DNA of 5,158 nt from Quisquiliibacterium sp. (GTDB lineage Bacteria > Pseudomonadota > Gammaproteobacteria > Burkholderiales > Burkholderiaceae_E). Below, in pieces: positions 1 to 5,158 of the stretch. Position 1 is the stretch's first letter, and every line of letters begins with the position of its first letter. The stretch is from contig JALRBB010000266.1 in NCBI GenBank assembly GCA_023257915.1, positions 1 to 5,158 on the forward strand, written 5' to 3'. The position numbers were made by a program, and so were the translations under genes. The notes under the pieces were generated by a model, which was not told the DNA's origin, searched no databases, and saw nothing but the letters and a program-made list of their open reading frames with translations.

Positions 1-488
1 ATGCGAATGACGTCGTCTTCCGAGACAGCGCCCTGGATCGTGCAGCCAAACGCGGTGGAAAGGCCAACTTCGACGACCACCTGCGGCGCCCGCTCGTTGC
101 GTAGCGCGATGATCGCGCGGACTTCGTCGATCATCTGATCACGCGTCTTGCGCACGTTGGCCTGCGAATGGGCCTCGCTGACCGACATCGGCAGCGTGAT
201 CTTGTGGACGCCGGCTTCGAAGGCGGCCAGCGCACCGCGCGCATTGGGCACCAGAGCCATCACGGTCAGGCCAGGCAGCGTCAGCGCATGGCGCACGAGC
301 TGCGCGGTATCAGCCATTTGCGGCAGCAACGTTGGCGGCACGAAGGAGCCGACTTCGATTTCGCGCAGCCCACTGCCATGCAATGCATCCAGCCAGGCAA
401 ACTTGTGCTCGGTTGGCATCGTGCGCGCGACGCTTTGCAGCCCGTCGCGCGGGCCGACCTCACTGATCAGGACCTTATCGCCAGTCAT
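1..488 (-). CDS. HMG-CoA lyase family protein (hydroxymethylglutaryl-CoA lyase-like), N-terminal part, runs off left edge
   Basis: Only the first 162 residues are present, about half of the usual ~300-residue enzyme. Family members are TIM-barrel, metal-dependent lyases that split 3-hydroxy-3-methylglutaryl-CoA into acetyl-CoA and acetoacetate in leucine breakdown. Visible are the N-terminal signature EVGPRDGLQ (residues 10-18, with the catalytic Arg14-Asp15 pair), the EVGSFVPP strand (45-52, with the conserved Glu45), VPN (80-82), the SVSEAH segment with its following Asn (102-111), and AFGCTIQG (146-153). The C-terminal HxH metal ligands and the catalytic Cys loop lie outside the window. 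The ATG at 488 is the only possible start: an in-frame TGA lies nine codons upstream. A purine run (AAAAAGG) precedes it, but at a very short 2-nt spacing. Where canonical enzymes have GCPYEG or similar, this one has GCTIQG. The true substrate could therefore be a related branched hydroxyacyl-CoA. The family is secure; the exact substrate is not. Confidence 0.88.
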   Translation of the reverse strand, partial: MTGDKVLISEVGPRDGLQSVARTMPTEHKFAWLDALHGSGLREIEVGSFVPPTLLPQMADTAQLVRHALTLPGLTVMALVPNARGALAAFEAGVHKITLPMSVSEAHSQANVRKTRDQMIDEVRAIIALRNERAPQVVVEVGLSTAFGCTIQGAVSEDDVIR

Positions 489-547
489 CGCCTTTTTCTG
501 TCCCCCGGTTCAGCTCACTGCACTCTAGTTTGAGCCAATTCGCGTGA

Positions 548-577
548 TTCGTCCCGGGGTTTAGAACGGGAAACGAA
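548..577. repeat. Imperfect inverted repeat in the gap between the TSUP gene and the lyase gene
   Basis: The arms are TTCGT+CCCG (548-556) and CGGG+AA+ACGAA (567-577), separated by a 10-nt loop; the AA forms a bulge. It lies 28 nt past the TSUP stop and 60 nt before the lyase start. On the minus strand no T-run follows it, so it is not a convincing intrinsic terminator. It could be a weak RNA hairpin between the two genes or chance. The rest of the 489-604 gap shows no promoter I would defend. Confidence 0.3.
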
Positions 578-604
578 ATCGGACAGATTCTCTGCGGGCG
601 ATGC

Positions 605-1441
605 TCAGTTCAGTAAGCCGGAGAGCATCCGTAGCGCGGTGATCGCCAGAAAGGCTGCGAAGACCTGTCGCAAGCGCTGCGCGTTGATCGAATGCGCAAG
701 CGCTGCCCCCCACCGGGTGCTCAGCATCGTGGCCGGTACGATCAGTGCGAACCCGAGCAGATTCACATAGCCCAGACTGAACGGCGGCCTGGCTGGCATG
801 TCCAAGCCGGTCACCAGATAAGCGAGTGCGCCGGGGATGCTGATCACGGTACCGAGCAGCGCGCCGGTGCCCACGGCGGTGTGCATCGGGACCCGCAAAT
901 TGGCCAGGATTGGCACGCCCAGCGTGCCACCGCCGATGCCCATTAGAATCGACAGGCAACCAATCACGCTGCCGAGCACGGCGCTACCGATGCGCCCTGG
1001 CAGGCCGTCCGCCCAGTAGGAACCTTCACGCTTGAACGCCATCTGCAACGCGACCAGCAGAGCGACCAGCCCGAATAGCGCACTCAGGGTCTTGCCGGCC
1101 AGATGGCTGCTGAGCACCACGCCGACGATGACGCCGACGATGACGCCGGGTAAAAGCTGGCGGATCAGGTTCGTATCAAGACTGCCGCGACGGCGGTGCG
1201 CGCGACTGCTCATCAATGAGGTGGGAATAATCGAGGCAAGCGAAGTGGCGATCGCCACGTGCATCCGGACCGACGGATCGACATCGAGCAGCGTGAACAG
1301 GTGAAACAGCACTGGCACGATGACGATGCCGCCGCCGACTCCTAAAAGACCGGCCATCACGCCTGCGATCAGGCCGGTCGCGAACAAGGCGATCGCCAAG
1401 CCTGAAAGCCAGGCTAGGCTGTGCGTCGAAAACAGTTCCAT
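605..1441 (-). CDS. TSUP family (sulfite exporter TauE/SafE-type) membrane protein
   Basis: This complete 278-residue integral membrane protein has the usual length for the family. It shows the two-fold internal repeat of TauE/SafE (formerly DUF81): LLGVGGGIVIVP at residues 32-43 is echoed by GIGGGTLGVP at 168-177. Other family hallmarks are ATSLASIIPTSL (65-76), followed by the basic loop AHRRRGSLD (81-89), and GTGALLGTVISIPGALAYL (191-209) after the second repeat. Hydrophobic stretches suggest about eight membrane helices. Family members export or import sulfite, sulfoacetate, thiosulfate or other small organic sulfur and carboxylate anions, and sequence alone does not fix the substrate. 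The ATG at 1441 is preceded by AGGA at a 10-nt spacing and places the first helix right after a short N-terminus. A terminator separates it from the upstream importer operon, so it probably has its own promoter within 1442-1597. The lyase gene follows after 116 nt in the same direction. Confidence 0.9.
   Translation of the reverse strand: MELFSTHSLAWLSGLAIALFATGLIAGVMAGLLGVGGGIVIVPVLFHLFTLLDVDPSVRMHVAIATSLASIIPTSLMSSRAHRRRGSLDTNLIRQLLPGVIVGVIVGVVLSSHLAGKTLSALFGLVALLVALQMAFKREGSYWADGLPGRIGSAVLGSVIGCLSILMGIGGGTLGVPILANLRVPMHTAVGTGALLGTVISIPGALAYLVTGLDMPARPPFSLGYVNLLGFALIVPATMLSTRWGAALAHSINAQRLRQVFAAFLAITALRMLSGLLN
1121..1148. repeat. 12-bp tandem repeat inside the TSUP gene
   Basis: The unit GCCGACGATGAC occurs twice without mismatch (1121-1132 and 1133-1144) and is followed by the first 4 nt of a third copy (1145-1148). 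On the coding strand it encodes a doubled Val-Ile-Val-Gly stretch (residues 100-107) in a predicted membrane helix. Because the unit is a multiple of three, gain or loss of one copy would keep the frame and change the helix by four residues. Confidence 0.75.
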
Positions 1442-1462
1442 GACGGAAGAATCCTGCGAACG

Positions 1463-1481
1463 GACGACGCGGTGCGTCGTC
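1463..1481. repeat. Perfect 8-bp inverted repeat upstream of the TSUP start
   Basis: The arms GACGACGC (1463-1470) and GCGTCGTC (1474-1481) flank a 3-nt centre. The structure sits 22-40 nt upstream of the ATG at 1441 and just upstream of its AGGA ribosome binding site. On the minus strand the T-run comes before the hairpin rather than after it, so it is not a terminator for that strand; nor does a T-run follow it on the plus strand. It could be an operator for a dimeric regulator or a hairpin in the leader RNA. GC-rich DNA also makes such repeats by chance. Confidence 0.4.
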
Positions 1482-1590
1482 GGAAAAAAGGCGCAAGGAT
1501 ATCTTCGTTATGAAAGCCCCTGACGAGCGTTCGAGTATTGTCGTCGGCGCGAGGCGCATCGCCGGTCGTGTGCAAAAGATGGCAGGCTGG

Positions 1591-1638
1591 AAAAGAAAAA
1601 CCCCCGCAGCCCGCAACAGTGCAGAGCTTCGGGGGTTT
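1591..1638 (-). terminator. Rho-independent terminator of the importer operon
   Basis: Read on the minus strand, a perfect 9-bp stem forms between AAACCCCCG (1638-1630) and CGGGGGTTT (1606-1598). The stem runs straight into a T-rich tail, TTTTTCTTTT (1600-1591). The 23-nt loop contains a further short AGC/GCT pairing. It lies 38 nt past the stop codon of the substrate-binding protein gene, the right place to end the operon. The T-tail is on the minus strand only, so it acts in that direction. Confidence 0.85.
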
Positions 1639-1646
1639 GGAGCTCA

Positions 1647-1663
1647 GCCCGCGCGCAGCGGGC
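1647..1663. repeat. Small GC-only hairpin just past the substrate-binding protein stop
   Basis: Six-base arms GCCCGC (1647-1652) and GCGGGC (1658-1663) surround a 5-nt loop. It lies between the stop codon (1676-1678) and the main terminator hairpin. With no T-run of its own it is probably not a terminator. It could protect the 3' end of the mRNA from exonuclease or help slow the polymerase ahead of the main hairpin. Confidence 0.45.
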
Positions 1664-1675
1664 CAGACTCGTCGC

Positions 1676-2866
1676 TTACTTGCTGTGCTTGGGCACCGGC
1701 AAATAGCCCGTGACGGGTGCCCAGCGGCCGTCTTTGATCTGCGACATCCGGCTCTGGTCGTTACCAAGTCGGAGGGTCGAGGTGAACTTGAACGGCGGGC
1801 TGCCGAACATATCGGCAGGGAACTCGGTGCTTTCCATCGCCTTGACGAAGCTGTTGGTGCTCAGGTTCTTACCCGCCGCACGTGCACCTTCGGCAAAGGT
1901 GTCGATGATGTTATAGCCGTAGGCCGAGAACACCGTCGGTTCCTCGTTGAACTGCGTGCGGTACTTGTTCGCCCAGAACCGGATCTTGTCGTCCTTGTCG
2001 TCCGGGTAGGGCTGTTGCGCGGTGTGCATCGCGTACAGACCGTTCATCGCCGGGCCGCCGAGTCTGTGGATCAGATCGGTGTACGACGCGCTGGAGCCAA
2101 AGAAGTCTGGAGAAAAACCGAGCTTGCGTGCGGTACCGATGGTTCCGATGGTCTCGCGGATGATCGTACCGAGCACCACCAGATCGCAGCCAGAGCTCTT
2201 CATGCGAGCGACCTGCGAGGAGAAGTCGGTGGCGCCACGCTTGTAGGTGGTGACTTCAGCGAATGATTTGCCCATCGCCTTGAGGGCTTCGTCAGCGCCG
2301 CGTTTGACCTCAAGGCCGAACTCGTCGTCCTGATAAATGATGCAGGGCTTGGCGTAGGCCTTGTTCTTGAACATCACCGGCAGGCCGGCGCGCATCTGAT
2401 CGAAGTAGGTAGCGGCGAAGGAGAACTTGAGCTTGTGGAAGGGCTCGTACATTTCGCGCGCGGCAGTGATCGGCAGGAAATTGATCACGCCCTTGGCAAA
2501 CTGGATCGGCATCGCCGCGTTGTTGTGCGCGCTACCGATATGGCCAACGACCGCGAACACCTTGTCGCGATTGACCAGCTTTTGCGCGGCCAGAACCGCC
2601 TTGCGCGGGTCATAGCCGTTGTCCTCGACGATCAGGCGCAGCTTGCGGCCATTGATGCCGCCCTGCTCGTTGATCTCGTCAACCCGCAACTGCATGCCGT
2701 TGCGTGACTGTTTGCCGAAGGCGGCGATCGGGCCTGAGAGGTCCTGGATGGTACCGATCAGAATCTCGTCTTTGCTGATGCCGGGCGCGCCGTCCGCGGC
2801 ATGGGCGAGCCCGGCGGACATGGCGACGATCGCCAGTGCCAGGGAGGTACGTTGAATCAGTTTCAC
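1676..2866 (-). CDS. Periplasmic substrate-binding protein of a Liv-type (HAAT) ABC importer
   Basis: This 396-residue protein is a periplasmic ligand-binding component of the branched-chain/hydrophobic amino acid ABC transporter family (Peripla_BP_6 fold). The start is taken as GTG at 2866, giving a clean signal peptide: positively charged MKLIQR, hydrophobic core, and AHA|AD cleavage after residue 23. An in-frame ATG at 2926 would add 20 polar residues and has no comparable ribosome binding site. The mature protein opens with ISKDEILIGTIQDLSGPIAA (30-49), typical of the family. Next come NGMQLRVDEINEQGGINGRK (56-75) and EDNGYDPRKAVLAAQKLV (81-98), then the second lobe with YQDDEFGLEV (178-187). 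Two cysteines (175 and 227) could form a disulfide. It follows the acyl-CoA synthetase gene by 84 nt and is the last gene before the terminator. Related proteins bind amino acids, amides, aromatic acids or other carboxylates, so the ligand is not settled. The neighbouring synthetase favours a carboxylic acid. Confidence 0.92.
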   Translation of the reverse strand: MKLIQRTSLALAIVAMSAGLAHAADGAPGISKDEILIGTIQDLSGPIAAFGKQSRNGMQLRVDEINEQGGINGRKLRLIVEDNGYDPRKAVLAAQKLVNRDKVFAVVGHIGSAHNNAAMPIQFAKGVINFLPITAAREMYEPFHKLKFSFAATYFDQMRAGLPVMFKNKAYAKPCIIYQDDEFGLEVKRGADEALKAMGKSFAEVTTYKRGATDFSSQVARMKSSGCDLVVLGTIIRETIGTIGTARKLGFSPDFFGSSASYTDLIHRLGGPAMNGLYAMHTAQQPYPDDKDDKIRFWANKYRTQFNEEPTVFSAYGYNIIDTFAEGARAAGKNLSTNSFVKAMESTEFPADMFGSPPFKFTSTLRLGNDQSRMSQIKDGRWAPVTGYLPVPKHSK

Positions 2867-2871
2867 TTTGG

Positions 2872-2879
2872 TCTCCTCT
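2872..2879 (-). promoter_or_regulatory. Strong Shine-Dalgarno site that fixes the GTG start of the binding protein
   Basis: The minus strand reads AGAGGAGA, with the AGGAG core at 2877-2873, six nucleotides before the GTG at 2866-2864. This near-ideal match and spacing decide between the GTG and the upstream in-frame ATG at 2926. A strong site fits the usual need to make more binding protein than membrane subunits. Confidence 0.85.
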
Positions 2880-2950
2880 TGATGGGGTGTCGTCGATGTT
2901 TCTGCTTGCAGACCCGTCAGGCACAAGATGCCACAGCGATGCCTTGGAGT

Positions 2951-4834
2951 TCAATCCTTGTACATCGCCTCGATCAGGTCAGTGTACTTTTGTTGCACGA
3001 AGCTTCGCTTGAGTTTCATGGTCGGGGTGAGTTCCTCATCCTCGGCGGTCAGCTGCGTTTCGAGCAGGCGGAACTTTTTGACCTGCTCGACCCTCGCGAA
3101 CTTGGTATTGACCCGGTCGATTTCGCCCTGGATCAGCTGCTGCACCTCGTGCGCACGGGTCAGGCTCGCATAGTTGCTGAACGGAACATCGCGATCCTGG
3201 GCGAATTTCTCGACGTTTTCCTGGTCGATCATGATGATCGCGGTCAGGAAGGGGCGCTTGTCACCGATGATCACCGCGTCGGTCACAAAAGGCGAGAACT
3301 TCAGCTCATTTTCCCATTCGCTGGGTGTCACGTTCTTGCCGCCGGCGGTGATGATGATGTCCTTCATCCGGTCGGTGATCGTGAAGTAGCCGTCTTCATC
3401 GACCCTGCCGACATCGCCGGTATGCAGCCATCCTTCGGCATCGATGGTCTCGCGGGTTTTTTCCGGCTGGTTCAGGTAGCCCATGATCACGTTTTGGCCG
3501 CGCAGCAGGATTTCGTTCGTGCCTTGGGCGATACGCATCTGCACGCCGGGGCCCGGCAGACCAATCGTGCCCGGCTTGGCGCGATCGCGCGGATTGAACG
3601 AACCGCCGGCTGTGGTCTCGGTCATGCCCCAGCCTTCGCCGAGCGGAATGCCCAGCGCCTGGTACCAGCGGATCAGATCGGGGGCGATTGGCGCTGCGCC
3701 AGTCAGGGCAAGCTGCACCCGCTCCAGTCCGATCATCCGGCGCACATTGTTGACTACCGCAAAGCGCGCGATCGCATTGGCCAGGCTCAGCCACAGGCCG
3801 GGCGAGCGATTTTCGCTGTGCGCCTTGTACACCGCACTACCCACCGACAGTGCCCAGGCATAGGCCGCCTTTTGCAGCGCACCGGCCTCGCTGATCGTGA
3901 TCATCACCTGCGAGTAGATCTTTTCCCAGACCCTCGGCACCGCAAAGAAGATGTGGGGCTGCACCTCGCGCAGATTCTCGAATACCGTCTCGGGGTTCTC
4001 AACGAAGTTGGTCACCGACTTGCGCATGATCGGGATGTACTCACCAATCATGCGTTCGGCGATATGGCATAGCGGCAGAAAAGCCACCCGCTCTCCGCCC
4101 ATGGGCAGGCCGGCAAAGATGCTCTTGGACAGGCTGGCAAGCACCGAGCAAAGATTCTCATGCGAAATCATTGCGCCCTTGGGCTTGCCGGTGGTCCCGG
4201 AGGTGTAGACCAGGATGGCCAGGTCCTGCGCACCTCGGGTTGCGATGCGCTCCTCGACCAGCGTCGGATTCGCCTTCAGATGTTCGCGTCCAAGTGCGCG
4301 CAGTGCCTCGAGCGACATCACCTGCGGGTCATCCAGCCCTTTCAGGCCTTCGTCTTCGAAGTAGAAGACCTTGCGCACAGCCGGAAGCTGCTCGCGCACT
4401 TCGAGATATTTGTCGAGTTGCTCCTCATTCTCGACAAACAGATAAACGGTGGCAGAGTCCTGACTGAGAAACTGCAGCTGGCTTGCCGAATCGGTGGGGT
4501 ACACGCCGTTACACACACCACCCATCGTCAGCACCGCCAGATCGCACCAGACCCACTCGCGCCGGGTGTTTGCCAGCACCGAGGCAACCTCGCCGGGTTC
4601 AAAGCCCAGCTTCACCAGCCCGGCGCCGATTTCACTGACGATTATTGCGACTTCATTCCAGCTGTAGGCGCGCCAGATGCCCAGATCCTTCTGGCGCATC
4701 ATCGGCGCATCGCCCAACTCGGCGACCCGTTGCCGGAACAGTTGCGGGATCGTCTCGAAGTCGGGCGGCTGCACTGGTCCGAAGAAGTCAGTGCCGTCGA
4801 CGATACGGTGTGGATCCGGGGCAGGGCTGTTCAT
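2951..4834 (-). CDS. AMP-forming long-chain acyl-CoA synthetase (fatty acid-CoA ligase) within an importer operon
   Basis: This complete 627-residue member of the ANL adenylate-forming superfamily has the length and style of bacterial long-chain acyl-CoA synthetases. It activates a carboxylic acid with ATP to an acyl-adenylate, then transfers it to CoA, in the cytoplasm or at the inner membrane. Motifs in order are the P-loop YTSGTTGKPKG (210-220), the substrate-site segment LTGAAPIAP (377-385), GWGMTE (401-406), WLHTGD (469-474), the hinge DRMKDIIITAGGKNVTP (488-504), and LTPTMKLKR (602-610), with the likely adenylation lysine at 607. All key residues are present, so it should be active. The ATG at 4834 shares ATGA with the stop of the upstream LivF-type gene. 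The purine run before it lies inside that gene's lysine codons, which suggests translational coupling. The binding protein gene follows 84 nt later. Chain length and aromatic versus aliphatic preference cannot be read from the sequence. The context suggests it activates whatever the importer brings in. Confidence 0.93.
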   Translation of the reverse strand: MNSPAPDPHRIVDGTDFFGPVQPPDFETIPQLFRQRVAELGDAPMMRQKDLGIWRAYSWNEVAIIVSEIGAGLVKLGFEPGEVASVLANTRREWVWCDLAVLTMGGVCNGVYPTDSASQLQFLSQDSATVYLFVENEEQLDKYLEVREQLPAVRKVFYFEDEGLKGLDDPQVMSLEALRALGREHLKANPTLVEERIATRGAQDLAILVYTSGTTGKPKGAMISHENLCSVLASLSKSIFAGLPMGGERVAFLPLCHIAERMIGEYIPIMRKSVTNFVENPETVFENLREVQPHIFFAVPRVWEKIYSQVMITISEAGALQKAAYAWALSVGSAVYKAHSENRSPGLWLSLANAIARFAVVNNVRRMIGLERVQLALTGAAPIAPDLIRWYQALGIPLGEGWGMTETTAGGSFNPRDRAKPGTIGLPGPGVQMRIAQGTNEILLRGQNVIMGYLNQPEKTRETIDAEGWLHTGDVGRVDEDGYFTITDRMKDIIITAGGKNVTPSEWENELKFSPFVTDAVIIGDKRPFLTAIIMIDQENVEKFAQDRDVPFSNYASLTRAHEVQQLIQGEIDRVNTKFARVEQVKKFRLLETQLTAEDEELTPTMKLKRSFVQQKYTDLIEAMYKD

Positions 4835-4856
4835 CGCCAGGTCTTCTTCTTTTTCC
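4831..4856 (-). promoter_or_regulatory. ATGA stop/start overlap with purine-rich ribosome binding region
   Basis: The stop TGA of the LivF-type gene and the start ATG of the synthetase share four bases (4834-4831). Upstream, a 15-nt all-purine run (4856-4842) ends 7 nt before the ATG. It codes for the Lys-rich tail of LivF and can also serve as the Shine-Dalgarno region, although it is AAGAAG-like rather than a strong GGAGG. This arrangement usually means the second gene is translated by ribosomes finishing the first. Confidence 0.7.
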
Positions 4857-5158
4857 AGCGCCGCTCACCGCGCACGCCCTCTTCTTTCATGCCGAGATAG
4901 AACTCCTTGATGTCGTCCTTTTCGCGTAGGGCCGCACAGCGGTCTTCCATCACGATGCGGCCGTTCTCGAGCACATAGCCGAAGTCGGCTGCATTGAGCG
5001 CCATGTTCGCGTTTTGCTCGACCAGCAGCATCGAGGTGCCTCGCTCGCGATTGATACGCACGATGATCTCGAAGATCTCGCGGGTCAGGCGCGGCGACAG
5101 CCCCAGACTGGGCTCATCAAGCAGGATCAGTTCGGGCGCGGCCATGATCGCGCGCGAG
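4831..5158 (-). CDS. livF: ABC transporter ATP-binding subunit, LivF-type, C-terminal part (start beyond right edge)
   Basis: About 108 residues remain of a protein that is normally about 235-260 long. The frame stays open to the right edge: codons before the internal Met at 5145 read SRAI, as expected right after the ABC signature, so that Met is not the start. Visible are Walker B LILLDEP, then SLGLSP (D-loop region), the LLVEQN segment and YVLENGRIVMED, all typical of LivF rather than LivG. LivF-like proteins carry Gln in VEQN where many ABC ATPases have the switch-loop His, so this is a family trait, not damage. Walker A, the Q-loop and LSGGQ lie outside the window. The protein ends in an unusually basic tail, RGERRWKKKKTWR. 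It would dimerise with a LivG-type partner on the cytoplasmic face and power import together with two permeases. None of these partners is visible; they are presumably upstream. It overlaps the synthetase start by 4 nt. Confidence 0.9.
   Translation of the reverse strand, partial: SRAIMAAPELILLDEPSLGLSPRLTREIFEIIVRINRERGTSMLLVEQNANMALNAADFGYVLENGRIVMEDRCAALREKDDIKEFYLGMKEEGVRGERRWKKKKTWR

Noticed and set aside
1498..1526. Possible minus-strand promoter for the TSUP gene (TCGTCA, 17 nt, GATATC)
   Set aside because: The hexamers match consensus at only 4/6 and 3/6, which is too weak to list as a feature, although a promoter is expected somewhere in 1442-1597.
1538..2266. Plus-strand open frame (242 codons) opposite the binding protein and terminator
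   Set aside because: It crosses a terminator hairpin and lies antisense to a clear binding-protein gene. The translation shows no family features.
2901..2912. Short inverted repeat TCTGC-TT-GCAGA upstream of the binding-protein gene
   Set aside because: Five-base arms with a 2-nt centre are too short and commonplace to support an operator, and the loop is too small for a good RNA hairpin.
2867..2926. Upstream in-frame ATG (2926) as start of the binding protein
   Set aside because: It would put 20 polar residues before the signal peptide, which would block it. The GTG at 2866 has an excellent Shine-Dalgarno site six bases upstream.
2801..4072. Long plus-strand open frame (423 codons) opposite the acyl-CoA synthetase
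   Set aside because: It is antisense to a gene with all catalytic motifs. The translation has no recognisable domain, there is no ribosome binding site, and such frames are common opposite GC-rich genes.
4160..4900. Plus-strand open frame (246 codons) opposite the synthetase N-terminus and the LivF end
   Set aside because: It spans two real minus-strand genes in antisense and has no domain or start signal.
4985..5158. Gln in place of the switch-loop His in the LivF-type ATPase as a sign of inactivity
   Set aside because: The VEQN sequence is normal for LivF-type subunits, so this is not a defect.

Overview
This is a gene-dense chromosomal stretch with every recognisable gene on the minus strand. 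GC looks like roughly 60% by eye (not counted). The dominant pattern is a Liv-type ABC importer with a long-chain acyl-CoA synthetase embedded in its operon, which is most familiar from Betaproteobacteria (Burkholderiales or Rhodocyclales). A TauE/SafE transporter and an HMG-CoA-lyase-family gene follow downstream. The taxonomic call is inferred from gene content and protein style; there is no rRNA or other marker to confirm it.

Layout in transcription order (right to left). At 5158-4831 lies the C-terminal part of a LivF-type ATP-binding subunit whose start is outside the window. Its stop overlaps by 4 nt (ATGA) the start of a complete AMP-forming acyl-CoA synthetase (4834-2951). After 84 nt comes the periplasmic substrate-binding protein of the transporter (2866-1676), with a strong ribosome binding site, a GTG start and a signal peptide. 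A hairpin with a T-rich tail at about 1638-1591 closes this transcription unit. A second unit then holds a TSUP (TauE/SafE) membrane protein (1441-605). After a 116-nt gap follows the N-terminal 162 residues of an HMG-CoA-lyase-family protein (488-1), which runs off the left edge.

Likely joint role: the solute-binding protein captures a carboxylate-like or amino-acid-like substrate. The Liv complex, whose permease and second ATPase genes are presumably beyond the right edge, imports it. The synthetase activates the imported acid to its CoA thioester for catabolism. The HMG-CoA-lyase-type enzyme cleaves a branched hydroxyacyl-CoA, as in leucine or isoprenoid-acid breakdown, and could belong to the same catabolic theme. 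It is separated from the importer by a terminator and the TSUP gene, so the link is only positional.

I see no tRNA, rRNA, CRISPR array, insertion sequence, phage gene or origin, and no convincing plus-strand gene. The window reads as ordinary core or accessory metabolism rather than a new system. The leads most worth following are the transporter-synthetase coupling and the non-canonical GCTIQG motif in the lyase.
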